Source: Methylococcus mesophilus
Lineage (GTDB): Bacteria; Pseudomonadota; Gammaproteobacteria; Methylococcales; Methylococcaceae
Direction of reading: 5' to 3'
Length of the DNA: 64,000 nucleotides
Assembly: GCF_026247885.1 (NCBI RefSeq)
Contig: NZ_CP110921.1
Span: 2,351,001-2,415,000, forward strand
In this document: piece by piece, positions 8,878 to 18,000 of the stretch
Layout of the letters: every line of letters starts with the position of its first letter
How positions within the stretch are numbered: position 1 is the stretch's first letter
Notes under the pieces: model-generated
What the model was told of the DNA's origin: nothing
The model's input: only the letters and a program-made list of their open reading frames with translations
The model's database searches: none
Made by a program: the position numbers and the translations under genes

Positions 8878-10581
8878 TCAAGCCTCTTCCGCCGGTCCCA
8901 GGTCCATGCCGCGGAAGATGGAGCAGCGCTTGAACACCTCCAGGCTGGGCGCGACCCGCTTGTGTGAGCAATATTTGGCCACCAGCTTGGCCAAGCCCTT
9001 GATGTCGCGCCCGGTAGCGGCGGGGAAGACGTCCGCCAGTTGGCCGATCAGCGCCTCGTCCACCGCCAGTGCGAACTGGCCGGTCATCACCCGCCAGATC
9101 TTGCAACGGTCGTCGCGGTCGGGCGGATAGAACTTGATGAGGGCGATGCAGCGGGAGACGATGGCCTCGTCGATGTCGTCCACCCGGTTGGTGGTCAGGA
9201 ACAACAGGCCGTTGAAATATTCCAGCACCCGCAGGAACACGCCGACCACGGCGTTCATGGTGATGTCGTCGTCGCGGCGCTTGATGTAGACGTCAGCCTC
9301 GTCGATCAGCATGACGGCGCCCCAGCGCTGGGCACGGGTCAGCACGTCCTTCAGCGCGGTCTCCATGGCCGCCACGCTGAGGCCGAGCTGGCCGGAATGC
9401 ACCCGGTACAGCGGACGCCGGATGATCTCGGAATAGACCTCGGCGGTCAGAGTCTTGCCGACGCCCGGCGGACCGGCGCAGAGCACCGTGGTGCCGCCGG
9501 ACTTGCCGGCCACGATGTCGTCCATCAGCACGTCCATCTCGGCGGTGAGGATGTCGATCAAATCGGTCTGCTCCTCCGGCAGCACCAGCTTACGCTTCAA
9601 CTCCGGCTGGTACTCGTAGGGGCTGACGTCGTCGACATGCACCCACAGATAATGATGCAGCTCCAGGTGGAACATCAGGATGTAGGGATGCACCGGGAGC
9701 TGGGTGAACAACCCCTCCGGCATCGCGTCATGCAGTTCCTGGACTTCGTCCTCGGCGTCGTAGCGGTTGCTCTTGGCGGCCTTGCGCAGATAAGGCCCCA
9801 GAATGTCGCCGGTGGCGTCCAGCGTCAGCGCACGCTGGGTGAGGATGCCCTCGTCGTTCACCAAGCGGGCACTGCCGCCGCCGGAAGACAGCACGATGAC
9901 ATCCTTGCGCGACCAGTCGGTGTCGCGGTGAGTAGAAGACGGGTCTTCCGCGTAGAAGCCGATGCCTTGTCCTGAAAACTGGGCGCCGTAGCGGGCGCGC
10001 CAGTCGAAATAACGGGCCACGGTGCGCTCGTAGGCCTCGACCAATTCGGGCGTCTCCTTGAGAAACCCCTTGGCCGCGAAGATCTCGCCCACGGTCCGGC
10101 CGGCGACATCGCTGGCGGTGATGCGCAGGGCGACGGTAGCGAGATTGCCCTTGGCATTGGCCTTCAGCTCGATGATGATCTTGCCGATCTCGTCGTTCGA
10201 TTCCGGAATGTAATCGAGCCGGGTGATGACGTAGGGCAAGGGCCGGTTGGTGACGTTGGCAGTGAACACCCAGCCGCGGAGGGCGCCGGTCGCGAGATAG
10301 CGGGCGATGGCGGGCACGGCCTGCTCCAGCTCGTTCGCCTCGAAGCGCACGCCGTCGTCGTTGAGCGCTTTCTGCAGCACGGCAATCTGCACCGCCCGTT
10401 GCTTCAGGTCGGGGCCGGCTTCTTCGTACAGGTTGCGCAGGAAGTTGACCTCGGCATTTTCCAACTGGACGAAGGCGATCTCGGCCTTGTTCCCGAACCG
10501 CAGTTGCTCCTGCAAAGCCGCCAGGCGCGGGAACTCGGTAACCATGGCCTCGACGTAAGGCTTTTCGATCTGAAGTTTCAC
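8878..10581 (-). CDS. AAA+ ATPase in the nif accessory region
   Basis: A 567-residue protein with a unique N-terminal half and a C-terminal AAA+ module. The Walker A motif GPPGVGKT lies near residue 370, Walker B AVMLIDEADVYI near 422, a sensor-1-like FLTTNRVDDIDEAI near 460, and ARG-containing helical lid segments follow. Proteins of this kind remodel or disassemble protein complexes using ATP. The first 350 residues match no domain I know and probably bind the target. Position in the isc/nif series and coupling to the small gene downstream suggest a chaperone-like job in nitrogenase or Fe-S maturation, but this is inference. AAA+ ATPases of unknown role are known to accompany nif clusters. 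Confidence 0.85.
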   Translation of the reverse strand: MKLQIEKPYVEAMVTEFPRLAALQEQLRFGNKAEIAFVQLENAEVNFLRNLYEEAGPDLKQRAVQIAVLQKALNDDGVRFEANELEQAVPAIARYLATGALRGWVFTANVTNRPLPYVITRLDYIPESNDEIGKIIIELKANAKGNLATVALRITASDVAGRTVGEIFAAKGFLKETPELVEAYERTVARYFDWRARYGAQFSGQGIGFYAEDPSSTHRDTDWSRKDVIVLSSGGGSARLVNDEGILTQRALTLDATGDILGPYLRKAAKSNRYDAEDEVQELHDAMPEGLFTQLPVHPYILMFHLELHHYLWVHVDDVSPYEYQPELKRKLVLPEEQTDLIDILTAEMDVLMDDIVAGKSGGTTVLCAGPPGVGKTLTAEVYSEIIRRPLYRVHSGQLGLSVAAMETALKDVLTRAQRWGAVMLIDEADVYIKRRDDDITMNAVVGVFLRVLEYFNGLLFLTTNRVDDIDEAIVSRCIALIKFYPPDRDDRCKIWRVMTGQFALAVDEALIGQLADVFPAATGRDIKGLAKLVAKYCSHKRVAPSLEVFKRCSIFRGMDLGPAEEA

Positions 10582-10614
10582 GGCACTGCCCTCGCCCGTT
10601 CGGGGTTCAATGGG

Positions 10615-10848
10615 TCATTTCAAGCGCGGACGCTCGGACGGTTTGTAATTGCTGAAATGCCCTTCCTTGGCGGCCTGGGCGCGTGTCTTCTGGAGCATGC
10701 CCGGCGTCTTCATGTGCGGCGCGATCTGCGCCAACTGTTTCTCCATGTTGCTACCGCCGCAATGCGGGCAGACCGGCGTGTCGCTGAGCTTGAGCAGCAG
10801 TTCCGAGGTCTGGCCGCAGTCGCGGCAGAGGAAATCGTATAGGGGCAT
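10615..10848 (-). CDS. FmdB-type zinc-ribbon protein
   Basis: A 77-residue protein of the FmdB regulatory family. It opens MPLYDFLCRDCG, with the first CxxC at residues 8-11, and the second pair is CPHCGG at about residues 27-30, together forming a zinc ribbon. The tail is basic (PSERPRLK) and lacks the usual Ser/Gly-rich end. Such proteins are named after a putative formamidase regulator, but their role is generally unknown. It lies between bolA and the AAA+ ATPase gene on the same strand. Confidence 0.85.
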   Translation of the reverse strand: MPLYDFLCRDCGQTSELLLKLSDTPVCPHCGGSNMEKQLAQIAPHMKTPGMLQKTRAQAAKEGHFSNYKPSERPRLK

Positions 10849-10867
10849 GGCTGGCTCCTGGTCTAAC

Positions 10868-11116
10868 TCAAGCGGAATCGGCCAGACGGCTCCATTCCGC
10901 CGGCGTATAGACTTTCATGCTGATGGCGTGGAGGGCACCGGTGGACAAAGGCTCGGTGACGGTAGCCAGAACCTTCTGCTGCCGTTTGACCGAGTTCAGG
11001 CCCTCGAACGCCTCGCCGATGATCACCGCAGAAAAACTGCAGCCCTCGCCTTCCACCCGGACTTCACAGCCCGGAATACCCGTTTCGATGAGCGCGCGGA
11101 CTTCGGCGATTTCCAT
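10868..11116 (-). CDS. BolA family protein
   Basis: An 82-residue BolA/IbaG-like protein. It starts MEIAEVRALIETGIPGCEV, has the central FSAVIIGEAFEGLNSVKRQQKV segment and ends with LHAISMKVYTPAEW; the SV+RHQ-like helix and the C-terminal strand are family features. BolA proteins bind a [2Fe-2S] cluster jointly with monothiol glutaredoxins and help traffic Fe-S clusters. The gene for a CGFS glutaredoxin ends 6 bases upstream, so the pair is encoded together inside the nif/isc series. The ATG at 11116 follows the glutaredoxin stop directly. Confidence 0.9.
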   Translation of the reverse strand: MEIAEVRALIETGIPGCEVRVEGEGCSFSAVIIGEAFEGLNSVKRQQKVLATVTEPLSTGALHAISMKVYTPAEWSRLADSA

Positions 11117-11121
11117 GGGCT

Positions 11122-11454
11122 TTAACCTTCTGCCTGTCCGGCGACGGCGGCATCGAGCAGGGTCTTCAACTCGCCGCTGGCCGACAGTTCGCTGACGATG
11201 TCGCTGCCGCCGACCAGTTCGCCGCCGATGAAGAGCTGCGGGAAAGTCGGCCACTGGGAGATGCTCGGCAGCTTCTCCCGGATGGACGGCGCCGCCAGGA
11301 TATTCACGTAGGCGAACGGCACGCCGGCGGACTGCAGGCAGGACACGGCCTTGGCGGAAAATCCGCACTGGGGCATCTCCGGTACGCCCTTCATGTAAAG
11401 GATGACCGGATGTTTTGCGATCTGGTCGCGGATGGTGTCTTCGATATTGCTCAT
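11122..11454 (-). CDS. grxD: Monothiol glutaredoxin, Grx4 family
   Basis: A 110-residue monothiol glutaredoxin with the CGFS active site at residues 30-33 (PQCGFSAKAV), the cis-Pro segment WPTFPQLFIGG and the glutathione-binding GGSDIV. CGFS glutaredoxins hold a bridging [2Fe-2S] cluster with glutathione and pass it to apo-proteins, often with BolA. Here the gene is directly followed by a bolA gene, and both lie among ferredoxins and nif genes. The symbol grxD follows the E. coli Grx4 name. Confidence 0.92.
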   Translation of the reverse strand: MSNIEDTIRDQIAKHPVILYMKGVPEMPQCGFSAKAVSCLQSAGVPFAYVNILAAPSIREKLPSISQWPTFPQLFIGGELVGGSDIVSELSASGELKTLLDAAVAGQAEG

Positions 11455-11518
11455 GGCGATACCTCTCGAATTGGAAGAAACTGCACCCTCGTCCCCGCTC
11501 CTTCAGGGTCCATGCCGT

Positions 11519-11630
11519 TCAGTTAAGCCGTCTTTCCGGCAGGGGTTGCCGGAACCCAGGGGCACTAGGGTGTGCTAGGCCGTGACCATCATTGGTTCCT
11601 GGCCCCCGGCATTCCCTGCCGGGGTGACGA
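11519..11630. repeat. Dispersed 110-bp repeat, copy A
   Basis: The segment starting tcagttaagccg and ending ggggtgacga matches, by eye, the reverse complement of 49349-49458 over its whole length with scattered differences. A more distant third copy is at 57091-57203. Each copy has terminal palindromes of the type CCGGCANNNNNTGCCGG. This is the structure of a non-coding, mobile-type extragenic element. It fills most of the 237-base spacer between the glutaredoxin gene and the preceding ferredoxin gene. Confidence 0.75.
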
Positions 11631-11691
11631 GACGGTCCTTAATTTGACGATATTGCCCCAAGGGAGAAGGGAAGGGAGCGAAACGCGCTAC

Positions 11692-12000
11692 TTACAAGCC
11701 GGACGCGAAGCCCAGCAGCTCGACGGTGATGTCCTCGTCGCCGGTGACTTTCGCCTGGCACGCCAGGCGGGACTTGGAGCCGACGCCGACGATCGTGTCC
11801 AGTTTGGCGTTCTCTTCGGCGCCGATCTTGGACACGCTCTTGCGGCCGGTCTGCAGGAAGATGTGACAGGAGCCGCACTGGGCGTTGCCGCCGCACTTGT
11901 GCATGATGGCCTCGCCGGCTTCCATGATGAGTTCGAGCAGGGATGCGCCTTCCCGTGTCTCAATGGTTTTTCCGGCAGGCTGGATGGTCAGGGTAGACAT
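11692..12000 (-). CDS. [2Fe-2S] ferredoxin, nif-linked
   Basis: A 102-residue plant-type [2Fe-2S] ferredoxin. The ligand pattern CGGNAQCGSC supplies three cysteines at about residues 36-45 and SRLACQ a fourth near residue 83. The N-terminal MSTLTIQPAGKTIETREGASLLEL segment is typical of the beta-grasp fold. It is close in layout to another ferredoxin in the nifB operon (43115-43444), which also has CGGHARCGEC. It probably donates electrons or clusters in nitrogenase maturation; the exact partner is not known. Confidence 0.88.
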   Translation of the reverse strand: MSTLTIQPAGKTIETREGASLLELIMEAGEAIMHKCGGNAQCGSCHIFLQTGRKSVSKIGAEENAKLDTIVGVGSKSRLACQAKVTGDEDITVELLGFASGL

Positions 12001-12054
12001 GTAGCGTCCTCTTATAGTGTGTGTCTTAGGGGGTTTAAAAAATCCAAAGGTCGA

Positions 12055-12543
12055 TCAAGCGGCGCTCCCTTCCGCAAAAGCCCGGATCACGGAAGCGCCG
12101 ACGCTGTCGTTCCGGTCCAGCTCGCCCAGCTTGGCCAACAGGCGTTCGCAGTCCTCCCGCTCGCCCCTGCGCAGCCGGATGAAGGCCAGCGCCTTGAGCG
12201 AGAACAGGTAGAAATGCTGCGGCGCATCGTAGCGCTGCCAATCGACGGTGCCGGGCGTCAATGCCTCGATGTCGTTCGGAAAACCGCCTTGCAGCGCCGC
12301 CGCCTCCAGCGCCATCCGTACGACCCGCTCGGCATCGGCCAGGCGTCCCTTGTAGAAATAGAACTTGTACATCGAGAAATAGACCGACAAGGCCTCGGGC
12401 GCCTCGGCGTGCGCCTGCCGCAAGTAGGCTTCGGCCTGTTCGGTGTCGGCGTAGGCGCTCATCGCCTGCTCCAGGAGGCCTCCCACCTGAGCGGGCACCT
12501 CGCCGGCATAGAACGAACGCATGGGATCGGCGCTGGCGGCCAT
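12055..12543 (-). CDS. TPR-like protein, paralogue of 48085-48645
   Basis: A 162-residue helical protein with tetratricopeptide-like repeats: AEAYLRQAHAEAPEALSVYFSMYKFYFYKGRLADAERVVRMAL, with the conserved pattern of small and aromatic residues, then a second repeat around FSLKALAFIRLRRGEREDCERLL. A very similar arrangement, including the phrase FYFYKxRLAxA and a Phe/Leu-rich LF(T/S)LK, is present in the protein at 48085-48645 in the nifB operon. The two are therefore paralogues placed in different nif transcripts. They probably serve as adaptors for a complex; the target is unknown. Confidence 0.75.
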   Translation of the reverse strand: MAASADPMRSFYAGEVPAQVGGLLEQAMSAYADTEQAEAYLRQAHAEAPEALSVYFSMYKFYFYKGRLADAERVVRMALEAAALQGGFPNDIEALTPGTVDWQRYDAPQHFYLFSLKALAFIRLRRGEREDCERLLAKLGELDRNDSVGASVIRAFAEGSAA

Positions 12544-12556
12544 CGTCCGGCTCCCG

Positions 12557-12883
12557 TCAGCTCCAGAGCGCGGCCGGGGCGAGCAGCCTTTCGACCGGCC
12601 GGTCGTTCTTCAGATGTTCTTCGATGATCTCGGACACGTCTGCCGGACTCACCTTGGAATACATCACGCCCTCCGGATAGACCAGGACGGTCGGCCCGAG
12701 ATCGCAGGTGCCCAGGCAGCCGGTGCTGGTCAGCGCGAACTGGCCGTAGAGCTGGCCGGCCTCGAACTGCTGCATGAAGGTCTGGAACACCGCGGTGGAA
12801 CCGAGCTGGCCGCAGGAACCGCGCGGATGGCCGGGCGGACGGGTCTGGGCGCAGACGAAGACGTGCTTACTGGGTTTTGGCAT
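12557..12883 (-). CDS. Thioredoxin-like [2Fe-2S] ferredoxin
   Basis: A 108-residue protein of the thioredoxin-fold [2Fe-2S] ferredoxin family (Shethna protein I type). It starts MPKPSKHVFVCAQTRPPGHPRG, with the first Cys at residue 11 and the second in GSCG near residue 24, followed by STGCLGTCDLGPTVLVYPEGV with the last two cysteines. The pattern fits the known four-ligand arrangement. The ATG at 12883 is chosen because MPKPSKHVFVC is the usual family start and a GAGG-like site precedes it. Likely a nitrogenase-associated redox carrier. Confidence 0.88.
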   Translation of the reverse strand: MPKPSKHVFVCAQTRPPGHPRGSCGQLGSTAVFQTFMQQFEAGQLYGQFALTSTGCLGTCDLGPTVLVYPEGVMYSKVSPADVSEIIEEHLKNDRPVERLLAPAALWS

Positions 12884-12914
12884 GAAAAGTCCTCTCCTTT
12901 GTTGAACAATCGTT

Positions 12915-12942
12915 GGCTCCCACTCCAAGAGGGAGAGGGGAG
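12915..12942. repeat. Short CCCTCTCCC-type palindromic repeat
   Basis: The spacer between nifW and the thioredoxin-like ferredoxin gene contains ctcccactccaagagggagagggga, a short version of the purine/pyrimidine palindromes at 7435 and 8448. Nothing else is visible in this 64-base gap. Confidence 0.45.
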
Positions 12943-12947
12943 AAATC

Positions 12948-13286
12948 TCAGGCCCGCTGGCCGCGCGTGGACAGGCTCGCTTTCATGCTGTCCAGCGAGA
13001 TGCTCTTGCCTTCCTGATCCTGGAACACCTTGAACACCTTTTCCTGGGCCGCGTTCGATTTCACGAAGTCATCGTGGGCCTGGCTCAGCAGCGACTTGCA
13101 GGTCGCCATGGCGGTGGCCTCGTCCATGTCGTCCGGAATCGGGCTTCGGTTCAGGTACTGGTTGAAGCGCTTCAGGATGTGCAGCCGGTTGACGTGCACC
13201 ACCGAGGGCTCGTACTCGACGCCGAAGAAGTCGAGGAATTCCTCGGCTGCGGAAAAACTTTGTATGCGCTGCAACACCGGATTCAT
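12948..13286 (-). CDS. nifW: Nitrogenase-stabilising protein NifW
   Basis: A 112-residue protein that fits NifW in length and sequence. It has an [17 protein letters not shown] start, [16 protein letters not shown] in the first half, and [26 protein letters not shown] in the second. NifW associates with the MoFe protein and is thought to protect or stabilise it, with loss causing oxygen-sensitive nitrogenase in other diazotrophs. The gene lies directly after nifV on the same strand, as in many nif clusters. Confidence 0.92.
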   Translation of the reverse strand: MNPVLQRIQSFSAAEEFLDFFGVEYEPSVVHVNRLHILKRFNQYLNRSPIPDDMDEATAMATCKSLLSQAHDDFVKSNAAQEKVFKVFQDQEGKSISLDSMKASLSTRGQRA

Positions 13287-13324
13287 GATGAGTCCCCTTC
13301 GGAAAATTAGGTTTGGAATTGTCC

Positions 13325-14479
13325 TCAGCCGAACAGACCCGGGCGCGGCTGGGACGACACCGAGGTTTCGGCGTAGAACAGCTTCAGCTCGGTCTCGCTG
13401 GGCGGCCGCTTGGTCTGGCAGGCGTGGATGCGGATGCGCTTGAGCAGCCTGCCGGCGTCCACCTCGGTCAGGTCGATCCCGAGCAGGCCGAAGCTCCGCT
13501 TCACCGCGTGAGTGCCGGAATGTTTGCCCAGCACCAGGCGGTGCTCGCGGCCGAGCTCCTTCGGGTCCACACCCTGGTAGTTGATGACGTTCTTGAGCAG
13601 GCCGTCGACATGGATGCCGGCTTCATGGGTGAACACCGCCTCGCCGACGATGCTCTTGTTGGCCGCCACCGGCCGGCCGGAAGCGGTGGCCACCAGCCCG
13701 GAAATTTCGGGAAAATGATCGACGGCGATGCCGGTATCGATGCCGTAAAGCTGGTGCAGGGCCATCACGGTTTCCTCGATGGCTGCATTCCCGGCTCGCT
13801 CTCCCAGGCCATTGACCGTGGTGTTCACATGACTCGCCCCGGCCTGCACCGCCATCAGGGTATTGGCCGTCGCCAGCCCGAAGTCGTTGTGGGCGTGCAT
13901 CTCGATTTCCAGATCGGTGCCTCCGGCCAGCCGGCGAATGCGCTCGAAGGTCGACATCGGCTCCAGCAGGCCCAGGGTGTCGGCGAAGCGGATGCGCCGG
14001 GCGCCGGCTTGCTGCGCCGCCTGGGCGACCTGCGCCATGAAATCGGGATCGGCGCGCGATGCGTCCTCGCAGCCGACGCAGACTTCCATGCCGGTATCCA
14101 ACCCCAGCTTCACGAAACGGTCGATGCTCGCCAGCACCCATTCACGGGTCCGGTTCACCTTGTGGCGGAGATGGATGTCCGATACCGGAATCGACAGGTT
14201 CACCAGATCGGCCCCGCAGCCGGCGGCCGCGGCCAGATCCTGCTCGCACATCCGGCCCCAGACCATCAGCCGGGTCGGCAACCCCAGGCCCGCGATCGCC
14301 CGGATCACCTCCTGCTCCTCGGCGCCCATGACCGGTATGCCCACTTCCATTTCCGGCACGCCGGCCCGAGCCAGCGCCTGGGCGATGGAAAGCTTTTCCT
14401 CGGCGGTGAATGCGACCCCGGCGGTCTGCTCGCCATCCCTGAGGGTGGTGTCGTTGATGGTGACCGTGTGCATAGCCAT
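13325..14479 (-). CDS. nifV: Homocitrate synthase NifV
   Basis: A 384-residue enzyme of the 2-isopropylmalate/homocitrate synthase family. It condenses acetyl-CoA with 2-oxoglutarate to homocitrate, the organic ligand of FeMo-co. Signatures are [12 protein letters not shown] near the N-terminus, the metal-binding [27 protein letters not shown], and [12 protein letters not shown]. The NifV-type length, without the regulatory domain of LeuA, and the nif context settle the assignment. The ATG at 14479 has GAGG six bases upstream and lies just after the fdx stop, so it appears to sit at the end of the isc genes in one transcript. Confidence 0.95.
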   Translation of the reverse strand: MAMHTVTINDTTLRDGEQTAGVAFTAEEKLSIAQALARAGVPEMEVGIPVMGAEEQEVIRAIAGLGLPTRLMVWGRMCEQDLAAAAGCGADLVNLSIPVSDIHLRHKVNRTREWVLASIDRFVKLGLDTGMEVCVGCEDASRADPDFMAQVAQAAQQAGARRIRFADTLGLLEPMSTFERIRRLAGGTDLEIEMHAHNDFGLATANTLMAVQAGASHVNTTVNGLGERAGNAAIEETVMALHQLYGIDTGIAVDHFPEISGLVATASGRPVAANKSIVGEAVFTHEAGIHVDGLLKNVINYQGVDPKELGREHRLVLGKHSGTHAVKRSFGLLGIDLTEVDAGRLLKRIRIHACQTKRPPSETELKLFYAETSVSSQPRPGLFG

Positions 14480-14487
14480 GGCTGACC

Positions 14488-14826
14488 TCACTTGAGTTCC
14501 TTCGCCAGGTTACGGCTGTAGCGTGGCAGTTCGATGACCAGATCGGCCTTGCTCACCACCGCCTGACAGGCCAGCCGGGAATGCGGCTCGAGACCCCAGG
14601 CCCGGTCCAGCATGTCGTCCTCGGCGTCGTCGGCAGCGTTCAGCGAGTCGTAGCCTTCCCGCACGATGACGTGGCAAGTGGAGCAGGCGCAAGCCATTTC
14701 ACAGGCATGCTCGATTTCGATGCCGCCGTGCAGCAAGGCATCGCAGATACTCTGACCGTAACTGGCCTTGATGACGGCGCCTTCCGGGCACAGTTCGGCA
14801 TGGGGCAACACCTTGATCTGCGGCAT
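14488..14826 (-). CDS. fdx: ISC-type [2Fe-2S] ferredoxin Fdx
   Basis: A 112-residue adrenodoxin-type ferredoxin. Ligand cysteines are in [10 protein letters not shown] and the distal SRLACQ, as expected of E. coli Fdx. It supplies electrons for Fe-S cluster assembly on IscU. The order hscB-hscA-fdx matches the standard isc operon, and here nifV follows. Confidence 0.94.
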   Translation of the reverse strand: MPQIKVLPHAELCPEGAVIKASYGQSICDALLHGGIEIEHACEMACACSTCHVIVREGYDSLNAADDAEDDMLDRAWGLEPHSRLACQAVVSKADLVIELPRYSRNLAKELK

Positions 14827-14828
14827 GC

Positions 14829-16688
14829 TCAGACTCCCAGGCTGTCCAGCTTCTGGCCGGTGAGCGCGGCCTTGATGCTGTAATCCATTCGGCGCCCGGC
14901 GAATTCGGTGCTGGCGTCGTTCAACGCATCGGCGGCATTCTTGATCGCTTGCCAGTCCGAGCCCTCCATCGCACCTTTGAGAACCTGCAAGCCTTTCACC
15001 AGGACCTCGAGTTCTTCCTCGCTGAGAAGCCCGCCGTCCTCGGCCAATGCCGACTCGGTGGCCTCGACCAGACGCGAGGCTTCGACCTTCTGCTCCTGCA
15101 GCCGCCGCGCTTCCAGGTCGTCGCGGGCGTGCAGGTACGAATCCTCGATCATCCGCGCCACTTCACCGTCGCTAAGCCCGTAGGACGGCTTGACCTCGAT
15201 CCTTGCCTCGACTCCGCTGGTCTGTTCGGCTGCAGTCACGTTGAGGAGCCCGTCGGCATCGACCTGGTAAGTCACCCGGATGCGCGCCGCGCCTGCCGCC
15301 ATCGGCGGGATGCCGCGCAGCTCGAAACGCGCCAGCGAGCGGCATTCGCTCACCAGCTCGCGCTCGCCCTGCACCACGTGGATGCTCATGGCGGTCTGAC
15401 CGTCTTTCCAGGTGGTGAATTCCTGGGCCCGCGCCACCGGAATCGTGGTGTTGCGGGGCACGATCTTTTCGCACAGGCCGCCTAAGGTTTCGATGCCCAG
15501 CGACAGCGGAATGACGTCGAGCAGCAGCCAATCACCGCCGGCGCGGTTGCCGGCCAGCATGTTGGCCTGCATGGCGGCGCCCAGCGCCACCACCTTATCC
15601 GGATCGAGATCGGTGAGCGGCGTTTGCTGGAAGAATTCGGCCACCGCCTCCCGGATGCAGGGCATGCGGGTCGCGCCGCCGACCAGGACCACGCCCTTGA
15701 TGTCGTCGATGGCGAGTCCGGCGTCGCGCAGCGCCTTCCGGACCGGGGCGAGCGTTTTCTTCACCAAGCCGGCCGTCAGCTCCGCAAAGGTATCGCGGCT
15801 CAGCGTCAGCGCGATCCGGGAACCGTCCGACAGCGCGGTGTCGATGGCCGCCCCGGCCCGGTCGGAAAGCTGCTCCTTGGCGACGCGGGAGGCAGCCATC
15901 AGCAGCCGCGCGTCGCTGCTGGACAGCCCGCTGAAACCGCTCTGTGCGAGCAGCCAGTCGTAGACCGCGCGGTCGAAATCATCGCCCCCCAGGGCCGGGT
16001 CGCCGTTGGTGGCGAGCACTTCGAATACGCCGCGGGTGAGCTTCAGCACCGAGATGTCGAAGGTGCCGCCCCCTAAGTCGTAGACTGCATACACCCCCTC
16101 GGCGGCGTTGTCGAGCCCATAGGCGACCGCCGCAGCGGTCGGCTCGTTCAGCAGCCGGAATACCTCCAGCCCGGCGAGCTTTGCGGCGTCCTTGGTCGCC
16201 TGGCGCTGCGCCTCGTCGAAATAGGCCGGCACCGTGATCACCGCGCCCGCCAGTTCACCGCTCAGTTCCGCGACCGCCCGGTCGCGCAGAACCTTGAGAA
16301 TTTCCGCCGATACCTGAACCGGACTGATCCGGCCGGCGCGGGTGTCGAACTGCACCATGCCCTCGCCTTCAACGAACTTGTAGGGCGCCCCGTGGTGCTC
16401 GGCGATGTCGTTCAGGCCCCGCCCCATGTAGCGCTTAACCGAAACGAAGGTGTTCTCGGGGTCTTCGCTCTGCCGGGCCTTGGCCTCGTAGCCGACCTCG
16501 GCAGCCCCGCCGTCGAGGTAGCGCACTACCGAGGGGAGCAGGGTCCGGCCCTGAGCGTCGCCGAACACCACCGTCCGCTCGTCCCGGACGGTGGCCACCA
16601 GCGAATTGGTCGTACCCAGGTCGATGCCTACCGCGAGCCGCTGTTGCGGCTTTACGGCGGCGCCGGGTTCGGAAATCTGTAGCAGCAT
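14829..16688 (-). CDS. hscA: Fe-S chaperone HscA (Hsp70 family)
   Basis: A 619-residue Hsp70 homologue dedicated to Fe-S assembly. It accepts IscU from HscB, reads the LPPVK motif of IscU and uses ATP to promote cluster transfer. Visible features are the nucleotide-binding [13 protein letters not shown] near residue 22, [29 protein letters not shown] and the substrate domain with [13 protein letters not shown]. Length is that of HscA rather than DnaK. The ATG shares one base with the hscB stop (TGATG), giving tight coupling. Confidence 0.96.
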   Translation of the reverse strand: MLLQISEPGAAVKPQQRLAVGIDLGTTNSLVATVRDERTVVFGDAQGRTLLPSVVRYLDGGAAEVGYEAKARQSEDPENTFVSVKRYMGRGLNDIAEHHGAPYKFVEGEGMVQFDTRAGRISPVQVSAEILKVLRDRAVAELSGELAGAVITVPAYFDEAQRQATKDAAKLAGLEVFRLLNEPTAAAVAYGLDNAAEGVYAVYDLGGGTFDISVLKLTRGVFEVLATNGDPALGGDDFDRAVYDWLLAQSGFSGLSSSDARLLMAASRVAKEQLSDRAGAAIDTALSDGSRIALTLSRDTFAELTAGLVKKTLAPVRKALRDAGLAIDDIKGVVLVGGATRMPCIREAVAEFFQQTPLTDLDPDKVVALGAAMQANMLAGNRAGGDWLLLDVIPLSLGIETLGGLCEKIVPRNTTIPVARAQEFTTWKDGQTAMSIHVVQGERELVSECRSLARFELRGIPPMAAGAARIRVTYQVDADGLLNVTAAEQTSGVEARIEVKPSYGLSDGEVARMIEDSYLHARDDLEARRLQEQKVEASRLVEATESALAEDGGLLSEEELEVLVKGLQVLKGAMEGSDWQAIKNAADALNDASTEFAGRRMDYSIKAALTGQKLDSLGV

Positions 16689-17221
16689 CAGTCCTCCAGC
16701 AGGGCGTGCGCCTGATCGAGATCACGTTTGAGTTTTTCCAGGAAGGCGAGCTGGCGCACCAGCACCGCGGCGTCCGGATGCGATTGCTTGATGTCGAGCA
16801 TGGCGCCGAGCGATTCGATCAGATGATCCATTTCCTTCTTCAGCCGAAAGCCGAGCCGGTCCAGCGCCGCTTCACTGCGGCCGGCGATGGCGTCCTGCAT
16901 TTCCTCCCGCCATTCGATCTGCTCCAGCAGGAATTCCGCCGGCATCGCCGTGTTGTCCTCCTCCCGCGTATCCACGCCATGGATCCTGAGCAGGTAACGC
17001 GCCCGGTCCAGCGGACGCTTCAAGGTCTGATAGGCCTCGTTGGCGAAAGTCGCCCATTGCAGAGACAGGCGTTTTTCCGCATCGCTCAGATGAGCCGCCT
17101 TGTCCGGATGGACACGGGCCTGCAGCTCCAGGTAATGGCTATCGAGCACGCTCAAGTCCAGCCGAAACATTTCGGGCATCTGGAAAAATTCGTAAAAATT
17201 ACGGGGCGCCATTTCGCTCAT
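16688..17221 (-). CDS. hscB: Co-chaperone HscB
   Basis: A 177-residue J-domain protein that recruits IscU to HscA and stimulates its ATPase. The J-domain carries the HPD tripeptide in [12 protein letters not shown], and the C-terminal helices ([17 protein letters not shown]) are the IscU-binding part. The ATG at 17221 is preferred because an AGGAG site lies 8 bases upstream; the in-frame ATG 6 bases earlier would be only 2 bases from it. It overlaps hscA by one base. Confidence 0.93.
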   Translation of the reverse strand: MSEMAPRNFYEFFQMPEMFRLDLSVLDSHYLELQARVHPDKAAHLSDAEKRLSLQWATFANEAYQTLKRPLDRARYLLRIHGVDTREEDNTAMPAEFLLEQIEWREEMQDAIAGRSEAALDRLGFRLKKEMDHLIESLGAMLDIKQSHPDAAVLVRQLAFLEKLKRDLDQAHALLED

Positions 17222-17232
17222 AGCCATCGCTC

Positions 17233-17556
17233 CTAAACGTTGAAACTCTCGCCGCAACCGCATTCGTTCTTGACGTTGGGGTTGTTGAACTTGAAGCCCT
17301 CATTCAAGCCTTCCCGCACGAAATCCAGCTCGGTGCCTTCCAGATAGACCAGGCTTTTCGGATCGACCAGCACGGTGACACCAAAACTTTCGAACAACTG
17401 GTCCTCCGGCGCCGGCTCGTCCACGAACTCCAGGGTGTACGCCAGGCCCGAACAGCCCGAAGTCTTGACGGCGAGCCGCAGCCCGACGCCCGCACCGCGC
17501 GCGGTCAAATGCTTCTGCACCTGGACCGCCGCCTTTTCTGTCAGGGTTACTGCCAT
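17233..17556 (-). CDS. iscA: A-type Fe-S carrier IscA
   Basis: A 107-residue A-type scaffold or carrier with the three conserved cysteines: Cys in TSGCSGLAY and the C-terminal CGCGESF. It carries or transfers Fe-S clusters to apo-proteins and can bind iron. It sits between the ErpA-like gene and hscB in the isc order. The start at 17556 ([10 protein letters not shown]) matches the usual family beginning. Confidence 0.94.
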   Translation of the reverse strand: MAVTLTEKAAVQVQKHLTARGAGVGLRLAVKTSGCSGLAYTLEFVDEPAPEDQLFESFGVTVLVDPKSLVYLEGTELDFVREGLNEGFKFNNPNVKNECGCGESFNV

Positions 17557-17582
17557 CGTTGCCCTCCATTCAAAAAACAGTC

Positions 17583-17984
17583 TCAGTGGGACGAGCAGCT
17601 CGAACCGCCGCCACCTTCGACGGAGAAGGAACTGCCGCAACTGCAGGAAGAGGTCGCATTCGGGTTCTTGATGACGAAACGCGAACCTTCCAGCCCTTCC
17701 TGGTAATCGATTTCGGCGCCCTGCAGATATTGCAGACTGGTGGGGTCGACCAGCAGGGTCACGCCGTCCTTCTCCACCGCCGTATCGTCCTCGTTCACGG
17801 CCTCCTCGAACGAGAAGCCGTACTGGAATCCCGAGCAGCCGCCGCCGGAGACATAGACCCGGAGCTTCAGCGCCGGATTGCCCTCCTCGGCGATCAACTC
17901 GTTGACCTTGGCCGCCGCATTGCCGGTGAAAATCAATGCAGGGCCGGCCGGCGTCAGATCGACAATGCTGGTCATGGCTGTCAT
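17583..17984 (-). CDS. Second A-type Fe-S carrier, ErpA-like
   Basis: A 133-residue A-type carrier with Cys in [12 protein letters not shown] and a C-terminal CSCGSSF, followed by an unusual Gly/Ser/Cys-rich tail ([10 protein letters not shown]). The [12 protein letters not shown] form is that of ErpA rather than IscA. Standard isc operons contain one A-type gene, so the tandem here is extra. The ATG at 17984 has GAGGAA 7 bases upstream. The additional Cys in the tail might bind metal, but this is only a suggestion. Confidence 0.9.
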   Translation of the reverse strand: MTAMTSIVDLTPAGPALIFTGNAAAKVNELIAEEGNPALKLRVYVSGGGCSGFQYGFSFEEAVNEDDTAVEKDGVTLLVDPTSLQYLQGAEIDYQEGLEGSRFVIKNPNATSSCSCGSSFSVEGGGGSSCSSH

Positions 17985-18000
17985 AACGGTTTCCTCGCCT

